From JAQBGV01 sp032128395 (GTDB taxonomy: Bacteria > Planctomycetota > UBA8108 > UBA1146), in the NCBI GenBank assembly GCA_032128395.1, contig JAQBGV010000193.1:27773-91772 (forward strand): 64,000 nucleotides of DNA. Reading direction: 5' to 3'. The number at the start of each line of letters is the position of its first letter. The stretch's first letter is position 1. A program made the translations under genes and the position numbers. The notes beneath the pieces were generated by a model. The model saw only the letters and a program-made list of their open reading frames with translations, made no database searches and had not been told where the DNA came from. This document shows, piece after piece, positions 53,431 to 62,377 of the stretch.

Positions 53431-54978
53431 ATGGCCCTCAGAGATCTGTTCCGATCCGGGCGAGGCGTTCTGCGCCCCACCGACACTCTCAACCGCGCCG
53501 GCGGCACGGTGTACGCGCTCCCACCGAAGGAAGCGCTCGCGCAGCTCGCGGTGACCAGCTGCCTCGGCGGCGCCTTCTACGAGAGTGCCGAAGGTCAACT
53601 GATCGAGATCATCGAGCGCGCCCGGAACCTCGAAGACCGCTACCTCGCTCAAGTCGCGATCTATGCTCGGGAACACGGACGGATGAAGGACTTGCCCGCG
53701 CTGCTCGCGGCGATCCTCGCCGGACGCGGAGCCGAGCTGGTCTCGGCGGTGTTCCCGCGGGTGATCGACACGCCGCGTCAGCTGCGCACGTTCGTGCAGA
53801 TCGTTCGCAGCGGAGTGACCGGTCGTCGCTCCTTCGGGTCGCGAGTGAAGCGACTGATCGAGGAGTGGCTGGCGGCGCGCAGCGATGACCAGCTGATTCG
53901 GGGAAGCCATGGGCGCGCTCCGTCGCTCGCCGACATCGTCCGCATGATCCACCCGAAACCGGCAACGGAGAGTCGCGCGGCGCTCTACGGATCGCTGATC
54001 GGCCGCTTGGTCGCGACCGAGTCGCTGCCCGATCTCGCCCGCGAGCTCGTCGAGTTCAGAGCGGGGCTCCGCGCCGAGCTTCCCGATGTCCCGCTGCCGC
54101 TCTTGTCAGGGTACGAGCTGACCGAAGCGCACTGGCGCACGATCGCTGAACGTGCGCCGTGGCAGACGACGCGTGCGAGCCTGAACACGTTCGCGCGGCA
54201 TGGAGTGTTCCAGGCGGAAGGGATGACCGAGAAGATCGCGGCGCGGCTGGCCGACCGAGATCAGATTCGCCGCGCAAGGGCGCAGCCGTACCAGATCCTG
54301 GTCGGCGTGCAGAATCTTGATCCGGCGGTACCGAACGAGCTCGGAGTCGCACTCCTCGACGCGCTCGAGATCGCGACGGAGAACACTCCCGCGTGGCCGG
54401 AGCCGCTCGCGGTCTGCGTGGATGTCTCCGGATCGATGTTCGCTCCGATCACCGGCTACCGGAGAGGCGCGACCAGCACGGCTCGCTGCGTCGACGTCGC
54501 GGCGCTGATCGCGGCCACTGTCCTTCGAAGGGTGCCGACGGCTGAGATCGTGCCGTTCGACTTGGCGGTTCGAAAGGTCCGAGTGCGCGGGATAGACTCG
54601 ATCGCGACTACAGCGGAGCGACTCGCATCGCTCTGCGGGGGCGGGACCGATTGCTCGAGCGCCCTCCGGCATCTCCGATCGAGGAAGAGCCGCGCGCAGT
54701 TGGTCGTGTTCGTCTCGGACAATCAGTCGTGGTTCGATGCGAGACGGGGGGAGAGCGCGCTGATGAAGGAGTGGGCGAAGTACGCGGCCCGGGTTCCGGG
54801 CGCTCGCTTGGTCTGCCTCGATCTGCAGCCGTACGCCGACTCCCCGGCGCACGATCGGCGCGACGTCCTGAACCTGGGAGGCTTCTCCGACGTCATCTTC
54901 GAGCGCATCGACGAGTTCGCGCGCACCGATGGCGATCCGGCCCACTGGGTCGAGGAGATCGAGGCGATCGAGGTTTGA
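53431..54978 (+). CDS. rsr: Ro60/Rsr, TROVE-domain RNA-binding protein
   Basis: 515 residues. The TROVE HEAT-repeat ring occupies about residues 15-320 (AGGTVYALPPKEALAQLAVT, LAQVAIYAREHGRMKDLPAL). A von Willebrand A domain follows with a MIDAS motif AVCVDVSGSMFAPI (Asp331, Ser333, Ser335) and GGGTDCS. Ro60 binds the ends of misfolded RNAs in its ring and Y RNAs on its surface. In Deinococcus and Salmonella Rsr works with Y RNA and PNPase. The noncoding RNA just downstream and the divergent rtcR support the same role here. Confidence 0.95.
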   Translation: MALRDLFRSGRGVLRPTDTLNRAGGTVYALPPKEALAQLAVTSCLGGAFYESAEGQLIEIIERARNLEDRYLAQVAIYAREHGRMKDLPALLAAILAGRGAELVSAVFPRVIDTPRQLRTFVQIVRSGVTGRRSFGSRVKRLIEEWLAARSDDQLIRGSHGRAPSLADIVRMIHPKPATESRAALYGSLIGRLVATESLPDLARELVEFRAGLRAELPDVPLPLLSGYELTEAHWRTIAERAPWQTTRASLNTFARHGVFQAEGMTEKIAARLADRDQIRRARAQPYQILVGVQNLDPAVPNELGVALLDALEIATENTPAWPEPLAVCVDVSGSMFAPITGYRRGATSTARCVDVAALIAATVLRRVPTAEIVPFDLAVRKVRVRGIDSIATTAERLASLCGGGTDCSSALRHLRSRKSRAQLVVFVSDNQSWFDARRGESALMKEWAKYAARVPGARLVCLDLQPYADSPAHDRRDVLNLGGFSDVIFERIDEFARTDGDPAHWVEEIEAIEV

Positions 54979-54996
54979 TGAACATGAATTTGGCTA

Positions 54997-55072
54997 CGAG
55001 CGGGGCGGAATGCCGCGGTGTGTACAAGGCTGGATCTTGAGAACTCTCCGCATGTCATGGTCCCCCCGCTCG
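54997..55072 (+). ncRNA. Possible second structured RNA after rsr
   Basis: CGAGCGGGG (54997-55005) pairs perfectly with CCCCGCTCG (55064-55072), enclosing a GCGG-AATG-CCGC hairpin (55005-55016). It starts 19 bases after the rsr stop and precedes the YrlA-like RNA. Some genomes encode two Y RNAs in this operon. Whether this is one, or only an mRNA structure, is open. Confidence 0.4.
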
Positions 55073-55098
55073 CAACCGCGACGAACAGCGATCAGAAT

Positions 55099-55232
55099 CG
55101 TTTCCGACCGAATGCAGATGGATCTACAAGGTCAAACCACCTATTGGTTCCCGGTTCGAGTCCGGGTGTCGCTCACGCGACGTAGCTCAAGGGTAGAGCA
55201 ATGGATTCATCACTTCTTGTCGGTCGGGAACG
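55099..55232 (+). ncRNA. yrlA: YrlA-like Y RNA with permuted tRNA mimic
   Basis: About 134 nucleotides closed by a 13-bp stem: CGTTTCCGACCGA (55099-55111) with TCGGTCGGGAACG (55220-55232), one G-U. Inside is a tRNA-like module in circularly permuted order. A T-arm comes first (CCCGG-TTCGAGT-CCGGG, 55150-55166), then an acceptor-like stem GTCGC-TCAC-GCGAC (55168-55181) joining what would be the 3' and 5' ends of a tRNA. A D-arm (GCTC 55185-55188 with GAGC 55196-55199) follows. This is the arrangement described for bacterial YrlA RNAs that bind Rsr. It lies between rsr and rtcA. Exact transcript ends are not determined. Confidence 0.82.
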
Positions 55233-55265
55233 TTTGACTGCGACCAGAACCGAAGGACGTGGACA

Positions 55266-56315
55266 ATGGACACCATTCGCATCGACGGCTCGCAAGGTGA
55301 GGGGGGAGGGCAGATCCTCCGCTCGTCGCTCGCGATGTCCCTCGCGACCGGTCGTCCGTTCGAGATCGAGAAGATCCGCGCTTTGCGAAAGAGACCGGGG
55401 CTGCTCCGACAGCACCTCACCGCGGTAGAGGCCGCGAAGCAGATCGGCCGCGCCGAGGTCGAGGGGGCGGCGATCGGCTCGAGCACCCTCCGGTTCCGAC
55501 CGACCGCGGTGGCGGGTGGATCGTACGAGTTCGCCATCGGAACCGCGGGGAGCACGACACTAGTGATCCAGGCGATCCTGCCGGCGCTCCTCGGCGCCGA
55601 TCGGCCGACGACCGTGCGCGTCGAGGGGGGAACGCACAATCCGTTCGCACCGCCGTTCGACTTCCTCGATCGCTGCTACCTCCCGCTCCTTCGGAAGATG
55701 GGTGCAGAGGTCGAACTGAAGCTCGAGAGGGCGGGCTTCTACCCTGCAGGGGGCGGGGCCGTGACCCTCGAGGTGAACCCGATTCCTGCGCTCCGCCCTC
55801 TCGACCTTCTCGAGCGTGGCGAGGAGCGGGCGCGACGTGCAGTGGTGTGGTTGAGCGCGCTCCCCGATTCGATCGGCGAGCGCGAGGCCGAGAAGTTGGC
55901 CCACGGACTTCGCATGGAGCTCCGGGACATCGACCTGCGTCGCGTCGTTGACCCGATCGGCCCAGGGAACGTTGTGCTGGTCGAGATCGAGAGCGAACAG
56001 GTGACCGAACTGTTCACCGGCTTCGGGCAGATCGGTGTCCCCGCGGAGCGGGTGGCGAAGGCGGCAATTCGCGAGACGCGACAGTACCTCACGACGTCGG
56101 CCCCGGTCGGGCCGTACCTCGCCGATCAACTGCTGTTACCCCTCGCACTCGCCGGAGGCGGGAGCTTCCGGACGATGGCCCCGACGAAGCACACCCACAC
56201 GCAGGTAGCGGTGATCGAACAGTTTCTTCCCATACGGATCCGACAGACCCAGAACGCCCGACACGACTACCTCTTCGAAGTATTGAAGGCAGAAGAACTG
56301 AGAGCAGAATCATGA
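55266..56315 (+). CDS. rtcA: RNA 3'-terminal phosphate cyclase
   Basis: 349 residues. It has the N-terminal signature IRIDGSQGEGGGQILRSSLA, the central GGTHNPFAPPFDFLDRCYLP, FYPAGGGAVTLEV, and the C-terminal APTKHTHTQVAVIEQFLP with the nucleophilic His (about residue 309). It converts RNA 3'-phosphates to 2',3'-cyclic phosphates through an adenylylated intermediate. RtcB can then use these ends. The stop overlaps the rtcB start (ATGA), so the two are coupled. Confidence 0.96.
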   Translation: MDTIRIDGSQGEGGGQILRSSLAMSLATGRPFEIEKIRALRKRPGLLRQHLTAVEAAKQIGRAEVEGAAIGSSTLRFRPTAVAGGSYEFAIGTAGSTTLVIQAILPALLGADRPTTVRVEGGTHNPFAPPFDFLDRCYLPLLRKMGAEVELKLERAGFYPAGGGAVTLEVNPIPALRPLDLLERGEERARRAVVWLSALPDSIGEREAEKLAHGLRMELRDIDLRRVVDPIGPGNVVLVEIESEQVTELFTGFGQIGVPAERVAKAAIRETRQYLTTSAPVGPYLADQLLLPLALAGGGSFRTMAPTKHTHTQVAVIEQFLPIRIRQTQNARHDYLFEVLKAEELRAES

Positions 56316-57712
56316 GATCGAGAGACCTACGCCAAATGGGAATCCCCGCGGGGGAGACCACCCGCCTCGCTCAGAAAGCGGTCGGCCGAGCGACGAAAGC
56401 GGGCGCGGACGCCGCAGGGCTGCGCGCGATGATCGAAGCCCTCGTCGCCGATCCGGCAGCCCACTTCGCCGATCCGATCCTCGGAGAGGTCGCGCGCCGT
56501 ATCGAAGCGACTTTCGCGGCGCGTGCACGTTTCGAGGGCCGCGATGCCCCGGCGCCCTGGCGCCAGTGGGGAACCGACCTCGAAGAGCAGGCGGTCCAGC
56601 AGATGAGGAACGCCTGCGAGCTGCCGGTCACGGTGCGCGGCGCGCTGATGCCCGATGCGCACCTCGGCTACGGACTTCCGATCGGCGGGGTGCTCGGAGT
56701 GCGGAACGCGGTCATCCCCTACGCGGTCGGCGTGGACATCGCGTGTCGAGTGAAGATGTCGGTGTACGACCTCCCGCCCGAGCTGCTCGAGACCGCGGAA
56801 GATCGACTGATCACGGCGATCGAGCAGGAGACCCGCTTCGGAATCGGCTCCGGCTTCAAGGACAAGCGCGAGCACGAGGTGCTCGATCTCGACTGGAGCG
56901 TCAGCCCGATCACCGAGATGCACAAGGGCAAGGCGTGGAAGCAACTCGGTTCGAGCGGGAGCGGCAACCACTTCGTCGAGTTCGGGGTTCTCGAGGTCGA
57001 GGCGGAGTGCGGCCTCGATCTCCCGGCGGGGCATTACCTCTCGCTGTTGAGCCACTCCGGAAGTCGCGGGACCGGCGCCCTGGTCGCGAGCCACTACAGC
57101 AAGGTTGCACAGCAGCTCCGAAAGGAGCTCCCCGACACGCTGCGCCACCTCGCCTGGCTCGATCTCGACACCGGGATCGGGCAGGAGTACTGGGCGGCGA
57201 TGGAGTTGATGGGAGAGTACGCCTCTGCGAATCACGCGTGCATCCACCGGCATGTCGCGGAGAACCTCGGGGCGGAAGTGTTGCTCGATCTCGAGAACCA
57301 CCACAACTTCGCGTGGAAAGAGGTCCACGACGGCGAGGAGTTGATCGTGCACCGAAAGGGCGCGACCCCCGCGGGGAAGGGCGTGCTCGGGATCATCCCG
57401 GGATCGATGGCGAGCTCGACCTACATCGTCCGCGGGAAGGGGGAGAAGAGCTCCCTCGACTCCGCGGCCCACGGGGCCGGGCGTGTGATGAGTCGCACGA
57501 GGGCGAAGCAGATGTTCTCGTGGGACCAGGTGAAACCGTACTTGACCGCGCGAAACGTCAAGTTGCTCACCGCTGGCATCGACGAAGTGCCGATGGTCTA
57601 CAAGAACATCGACGAGGTGATGGCGGCGCAGGACGACCTGGTCGAGCCGCTCGCCCGTTTCTCCCCGCGCTTGGTGAAGATGGCACCGGCGGGGGAGCGG
57701 CCAGAGGATTAG
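56312..57712 (+). CDS. rtcB: RNA-splicing ligase RtcB
   Basis: 466 residues with the metal and GMP-binding motifs in order: AVGVDIACRVKMS (Asp and Cys ligands), GSGNHFVEF, SLLSHSGSRGTG, NHHNFAW, VHRKGATPA, IIPGSMASSTYIV, and the guanylylated His in AAHGAGRVMSR (about His387). It ligates 2',3'-cyclic-phosphate or 3'-phosphate ends to 5'-OH ends with GTP and Mn2+. Last gene of the RNA-repair operon. No archease gene is adjacent. Confidence 0.97.
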   Translation: MRSRDLRQMGIPAGETTRLAQKAVGRATKAGADAAGLRAMIEALVADPAAHFADPILGEVARRIEATFAARARFEGRDAPAPWRQWGTDLEEQAVQQMRNACELPVTVRGALMPDAHLGYGLPIGGVLGVRNAVIPYAVGVDIACRVKMSVYDLPPELLETAEDRLITAIEQETRFGIGSGFKDKREHEVLDLDWSVSPITEMHKGKAWKQLGSSGSGNHFVEFGVLEVEAECGLDLPAGHYLSLLSHSGSRGTGALVASHYSKVAQQLRKELPDTLRHLAWLDLDTGIGQEYWAAMELMGEYASANHACIHRHVAENLGAEVLLDLENHHNFAWKEVHDGEELIVHRKGATPAGKGVLGIIPGSMASSTYIVRGKGEKSSLDSAAHGAGRVMSRTRAKQMFSWDQVKPYLTARNVKLLTAGIDEVPMVYKNIDEVMAAQDDLVEPLARFSPRLVKMAPAGERPED

Positions 57713-57840
57713 GTTCCGAGTTTCTTCTTCACATGGTCCATGACTTCGGTCTTCTTCATCGTATTCTCTTTGTCTCGAGGCCTCCTTCGTCGACGAACTC
57801 GCTTGACCTGCTCGTCACTCTGCGCGAGTGTGAGCCGATC

Positions 57841-60498
57841 ATGACCGACCGCACTGCTGCCGATCCCCACACTCCACTGCGCGAGAACGTCAAGCTCCTC
57901 GGCGCGATCCTGGGCGATGTCATCCAGCGCCGCGAAGGGGATCGCTGCTTCGCGATGGTGGAGACTCTGCGCCGCATCGCCAAGGAGTACCGGCGAGAGG
58001 GGGAGTCTCGGCTCTCGGAGGTGCAACGGGAGCTGGCGGGACTGGGGCTCGACGAGGTGGTGCCGGTGGCTCGGGCCTTCACGCATTTCTTGGCGCTGGC
58101 CAACATCGCCGAGCAGCACCATCGCACTCGACGTCGACGCGACTACCTGCGCGACCCTGATGGCGCGCCGCAGCACGGTTCCCTCGGCGAGGCGTTCGAA
58201 CGACTGATCGCCGCGGGGGTCCCCCCCGATGCGCTCTACCGCCAGGTCGTGGAGCAGCGGGTGGAGCTCGTGCTCACCGCTCACCCCACCGAACTCAATC
58301 GCCGCACGCTCCTCCAGAAGCACCGCGGAATAGCAGCGCTCCTCGCCGAGCTCGATCGGGTCGACCTCCTCCCCCACGAACAAGGCCGCCTCCGGGAGCG
58401 CCTCGAGGGAGAGATCACGGTGATCTGGGACTCGGACGAGATCATACGAACCCGACCAACCCCGCTGGGAGAGGCGAATGCAGGGCTGTTGATCTTCGAA
58501 CAGAGCCTGTGGGACGCCGTCCCGCGCTACGCGCGCATTCTCGACGCCGAGCTGTTCCAGCACACCGGCGCGCGCCTGCCTCTCGACGCGGCACCGATCC
58601 GCTTCGGATCATGGATGGGGGGCGATCGCGACGGCAACCCCCACGTCACCCCGGCGATGACCCGACGCGTGTGCGGACTCTGCCGCTGGCTCGCGGCCGA
58701 TCTCTACATCCGGGAGGTCGAATTGCTGCGCGCGGAGCTCTCGCTGCAGTCGTGCAGTGCAAGCCTGCGGGCTGCGGTCGGGGATGCCCCGGAGCCGTAC
58801 CGGGCATTGTTGCGCCGGTTGCTGGAGCGGCTCGCGCAAAGCCGTCGACGCGCCGAGGCGGTGTCCCATGGTGAGGTTCCGGAAGAGGGAACCGACCTCG
58901 AGGCGAACGAGCTGTGGAGCACGCTGTTCCTGATCCACGAGTCACTCCAGGAGGTGGGCGCCGACATCGTGAGCCGGGGACGACTGCGCGATCTCCTCCG
59001 TCGGGTCGCCTGCTTCGGCGCCACGCTCGTGCGCGTCGACATCCGTCAGGAGAGCAGTCGTCACGCGGACGTTCTCGACGCGCTAACGCGCGCGGCCGGC
59101 GGGCGCCCCTACACCAAGCTCGACGAAGATGGGCGGCGGGCGCTTCTTCTCGCGATGCTGGAGTCCCCCGAACCGATCCCGCCAGACCTCGAGACCAGCC
59201 ATGAAGTGCGGGACGTTCTCGAAACGTTCGCCGTGGTTGCCGCCGAGTCCGCGGATGCGCTCGGCTCCTACGTGATCTCCATGGCCACGTCGGCCTCGGA
59301 CATACTGGCCGTCGAGGTGCTGCAGCGCCGGGTCGGCGTGCCCCGACCGTTGCCCGTCGTGCCGCTTTTTGAGACCCGGGACGACCTCGCCCACGCTCCG
59401 CGGGTGGTCGCAGACCTGCTCGCGATTCCCGCGTACCGCGAGCAGGTACGCGCGGCGGGAGACCGGATGACGGTGATGGTCGGATACTCCGACTCGGCCA
59501 AGGACGCGGGACTGCTCGCTGCGGCGTGGGAACTGCACCGAGCACAGGATCGACTGCATGGGATCGCCGCCGAGCAGGGGATCGAGCTCACCATCTTTCA
59601 CGGTCGCGGTGGCACCGTGGGGCGCGGCGGCGGTCCGGCCCACGCGGCCATCCTGAGCCTCCCTCCCGGTTCTCCGGGAAGATCGATCCGGGTGACCGAG
59701 CAGGGCGAGGTCATCCAAAGCCGCTACGGACTCGAGGATCTCGCAGTTCGCCACCTCGAGCTCTACACCACCGCCATGGCCGAAGCGGCACTGACGCCAT
59801 CCGCCGCGGCGCGACCGGAATGGATCGAGCTCATGGAGCGACTCGCCGACCGCTCCGCCGCCGCCTACCGAGGGATCGTCTTCGACGATCCGGAGTTCGT
59901 CCCCTACTTCCGGTGCGTGACCCCGGAGCGCGAGCTGGGCGACCTCAACATCGGCAGTCGTCCCGCGCGACGAAGCGCGGGAGGAGGGGTGGAGTCGCTG
60001 CGCGCGATTCCGTGGAACTTCGCTTGGACCCAGACGCGCCTGCTGCTCCCTTCGTGGCTCGGCATCGGCGAGGCGCTCCGGCCCGCGCTCGACTCGGCAC
60101 AGCGGGAGACGCTACAGACGATGGCCCGAGAGTGGCCGTTCTTCCGGTCGTTGCTGTCTCTCGTCGAGCTCGTGCTCGCCAAGGCGGATCCCGACGTGCA
60201 CCGCTTCTACGAAACGCTCCTGGATCCGCCTGCCGCGGGATCGCTGGGAGCAGACCTCCGCCAGCGGTTTCACTCCACGGTAGCGACGCTCCTCGAGGTG
60301 ATCGGCCACGACCAACTCCTCGAGGAGAATCCCGTCATCCGCCGGTCCATCGCAGTGCGCAACCCCTACGTGGATCCCATCCACGTGCTGCAGGCGAAGG
60401 TGTTGAAGCTGCTCCGGGAGTCACCGGACCAGCGTCTCCAGGACGCGCTGCACATCACGATCAACGGCATCGCCGCGGGCCTCCGGAACACGGGGTGA
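57841..60498 (+). CDS. ppc: Phosphoenolpyruvate carboxylase
   Basis: 885 residues from the ATG at 57841; the long upstream frame is the shadow of rtcB. Catalytic segments are intact: ELVLTAHPTELNRRTL (His148), FGSWMGGDRDGNPHVT, MVGYSDSAKDAGLLAAAW, and the glycine loop IFHGRGGTVGRGGGP, followed by VTEQGEVIQSRYG. The C-terminal QDALHITINGIAAGLRNTG is the usual end, which carries allosteric sites. It makes oxaloacetate from PEP and bicarbonate. It lies 128 bases after rtcB and is probably a separate transcription unit. Confidence 0.96.
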   Translation: MTDRTAADPHTPLRENVKLLGAILGDVIQRREGDRCFAMVETLRRIAKEYRREGESRLSEVQRELAGLGLDEVVPVARAFTHFLALANIAEQHHRTRRRRDYLRDPDGAPQHGSLGEAFERLIAAGVPPDALYRQVVEQRVELVLTAHPTELNRRTLLQKHRGIAALLAELDRVDLLPHEQGRLRERLEGEITVIWDSDEIIRTRPTPLGEANAGLLIFEQSLWDAVPRYARILDAELFQHTGARLPLDAAPIRFGSWMGGDRDGNPHVTPAMTRRVCGLCRWLAADLYIREVELLRAELSLQSCSASLRAAVGDAPEPYRALLRRLLERLAQSRRRAEAVSHGEVPEEGTDLEANELWSTLFLIHESLQEVGADIVSRGRLRDLLRRVACFGATLVRVDIRQESSRHADVLDALTRAAGGRPYTKLDEDGRRALLLAMLESPEPIPPDLETSHEVRDVLETFAVVAAESADALGSYVISMATSASDILAVEVLQRRVGVPRPLPVVPLFETRDDLAHAPRVVADLLAIPAYREQVRAAGDRMTVMVGYSDSAKDAGLLAAAWELHRAQDRLHGIAAEQGIELTIFHGRGGTVGRGGGPAHAAILSLPPGSPGRSIRVTEQGEVIQSRYGLEDLAVRHLELYTTAMAEAALTPSAAARPEWIELMERLADRSAAAYRGIVFDDPEFVPYFRCVTPERELGDLNIGSRPARRSAGGGVESLRAIPWNFAWTQTRLLLPSWLGIGEALRPALDSAQRETLQTMAREWPFFRSLLSLVELVLAKADPDVHRFYETLLDPPAAGSLGADLRQRFHSTVATLLEVIGHDQLLEENPVIRRSIAVRNPYVDPIHVLQAKVLKLLRESPDQRLQDALHITINGIAAGLRNTG

Positions 60499-60674
60499 GG
60501 GCGCGGGAGATGAACAGCGATGCGATGCCACATCGAGGTCGCGAAGTGGACCGAGGACGTTGTCGCCGTCGTCGCCGTGCCTAGGGCGAGCCACGCAGGA
60601 GGCAGCCGGGGGATCGAGACGTGGTGGGTTCGGTTCTTCTCCTACCTGTAATGGGTAGGGTACGTTGTCCGTGA

Positions 60675-60797
60675 CCACAACCTCACCGGGATCGTGGTCG
60701 GTGTGATGGCGGAGGGAATCGCGCGGGATCGGGGGAGATACGATTCTCGATTGAGGCGGAGAGATGGACAGGGGACACTATTGTCCACCTTGTAACC
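60675..60797. repeat. Modular noncoding repeat, copy 1
   Basis: Within the 366-base gap after ppc. Module R1 at 60675-60706 contains CACCGGGATCGTGGTCGG. Module R3 at 60741-60797 includes GATTGAGGCGGAGAG and a near-palindrome around TTGTCCACCT. R1 recurs at 61398 and 62163, and R3 at 62321. No coding sense. Confidence 0.7.
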
Positions 60798-60864
60798 GCG
60801 CGTGGGTCGCGGGTGTGGGCGAGGAATTGGTCGTCGATGTCAGGGAACAGGACTGAGAAGGAAC

Positions 60865-61377
60865 ATGCATCTGAGCGCCAGGAAGGCAGTTCACCTCGGT
60901 GACAAGGGCTGGGAAGGCTATGTGGACTTCATTGGTCTGCCAAAGCTCGCTCAGATCCGGACAATCGACCTTGGTCTCAATGAGATCGTCGAAGGGACCG
61001 AAGTCCAGAGCTGGTGCACGCTCGACCAGGTTTGGAATCTCCTGGCTGATCTTCCGGTGATTACTTCCAAGGACTACTACCAATTGGCAGTCGATCTTTC
61101 GGAAGAGCCTGTCGTCGACTCCGGCAGCGGACTCACTCTTCTCGGATACGACATGTCAGACGAGACTTGGACTTCTTCCCTGCTGAACTGCGGGAAGTGG
61201 ACTGGCCCACTGGAGAAATTTGAGCAAGAGTTGAATGAGTTCGGCCTTCTGAACCACGAGCATGCGTGTCGCGCACAGGAGTTGCTCCCAGAGGTTTGGG
61301 GCGAGGACAACCCCCACGCCTTCGTGGACCTATGGCAGCTCTTGGAAGTAGATCCCTCATTGCGACCCGATAGGTAG
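60865..61377 (+). CDS. Orphan protein of unknown function
   Basis: 170 residues from the ATG at 60865 with GAAGGA upstream; the frame is open further left but non-conserved in look. The protein is acidic, soluble and rich in Trp and Leu (VQSWCTLDQVWNLLADLPVI, FVDLWQLLEVDPSL). It has no signal and no domain I recognise. Base composition is clearly less GC-rich than its neighbours. It stands alone between two copies of a noncoding repeat, all of which suggests horizontal acquisition. A small immunity-type or cassette-type protein is possible but unproven. Confidence 0.65.
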   Translation: MHLSARKAVHLGDKGWEGYVDFIGLPKLAQIRTIDLGLNEIVEGTEVQSWCTLDQVWNLLADLPVITSKDYYQLAVDLSEEPVVDSGSGLTLLGYDMSDETWTSSLLNCGKWTGPLEKFEQELNEFGLLNHEHACRAQELLPEVWGEDNPHAFVDLWQLLEVDPSLRPDR

Positions 61378-61397
61378 GGGGGATCGTCATCCCCGAG

Positions 61398-61509
61398 CCA
61401 CGATCTCACCGGGATCGTGGTCGGTGTGACTGCTTCTCTATCTCTCCGAGTCTCCCCCAGGTCGGGCGGAGACGAACGCGAGAGTGCGCACAGGGGACAC
61501 GATTGTGGC
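61398..61509. repeat. Modular noncoding repeat, copy 2
   Basis: R1 (61398-61429) is a hairpin, CCACGATC with GATCGTGG. R2 (61486-61509) is a 24-base word, GCGCACAGGGGACACGATTG plus TGGC, identical at 62253-62276. The intervening sequence is also similar to copy 3. It fills part of the 312-base gap between two orphan genes; the rest shows nothing clear. Confidence 0.75.
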
Positions 61510-61689
61510 GCCGTAGTCCTGCGACTGCTGGGTGGATATCACACCGTTGGACACCGTGTCAGGACTTCACGACCCGGAATACTGGTGTAAGATCGCGCAA
61601 TTGAGCCCGCGCTTGCTGGGCCCTGTGCAATCGAGAGATCCGCGATCGCGGGCGAACGTGATTTCTCCAACTCCGACGAGGTCTATGCC

Positions 61690-62129
61690 ATGAGGGTATC
61701 TGCTATCACTCTCATCGCCGTGGTCCTGGTCTGGGCCGCCTGCTGGTGCAGCGCGGATCCGGAACGCGGCCACACGGCTGCGCCGCTCGAGAGCACCTTG
61801 GTCGGGCAGTTGCTATTGTCTGACGGAACTGGAAGCCGCGGAGTGGAGGTGCGGATCACGGTAACCGAGGGTGAAAGTCGAATAGTTTGGGTGCTGTTCG
61901 ACGGGCAAGGTCGCTTTGCCCACACCTTTCGCGGGAGCTTGACCGTGCGGCCGCTGGCAAACCGCCGGGTGTTGTGCGGGTGGCCATGTGGTTCGGACTG
62001 CCTCCCGTGGGTCCGTTCGGCGAGCCCGTGTCCCTCGAGCTTGAGCTAGAGTACGAGGACGCCAGGCGAGGCCTTCTCGACGTCGAGCGCGCTATCTCTT
62101 ATCTCAAGGGAGCGCCACCGACGGACTGA
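61690..62129 (+). CDS. Small exported protein, probably frameshifted
   Basis: The first frame starts MRVSAITLIAVVLVWAACWC, a signal peptide with possible lipobox, followed by a beta-sandwich-like segment LVGQLLLSDGTGSRGVEVRI and DGQGRFAHTFRGSLTV. It then degenerates and stops at 62049. A second frame continues sensibly (PPGVVRVAMWFGLPPVGPFG and VSLELELEYEDARRGLLDVE) to 62129. A single indel near 61940-61975 would join them into about 145 residues. It could be a real pseudogene or a sequence error. Confidence 0.5.
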
Positions 62130-62162
62130 GGTAGGTTCGTAGGTGGGAATCGTCGTCCCGCA

Positions 62163-62377
62163 CCACGATCTCACCGGGATCGTGGTCGGCGTGACTCTTT
62201 CTCTATCTCTGCGAATCTCCCCAGGATCGGCGTCAGAACCGAACGCGATGACGCGCACAGGGGACACGATTGTGGCCTCCTAGACTCGCGGGAGATGTGG
62301 GGTTAGAGATTGGGTGGACACGATTCGCGATTGAGGCCGAGAGGTGGACCTGGGTTGTCCACCTCTTAAACCAGCGT
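62163..62377. repeat. Modular noncoding repeat, copy 3
   Basis: Contains all three modules in order: R1 (62163-62194), R2 (62253-62276) and R3 (62321-62377). R3 holds a perfect 9-bp stem, GAGGTGGAC with GTCCACCTC. It occupies most of the 329-base gap before the transposase remnant. Confidence 0.75.

Noticed and set aside
55141..55232. Sequence with T-loop and D-arm words suggesting an ordinary tRNA gene
   Set aside because: The T-arm precedes the D-arm and the acceptor halves are joined by TCAC, so it cannot be a normal tRNA. It fits the Y RNA module instead.
57713..57840. Short minus-strand peptide ending VKKKLGT between rtcB and ppc
   Set aside because: About 16 codons with no supported ribosome site; too short to call.
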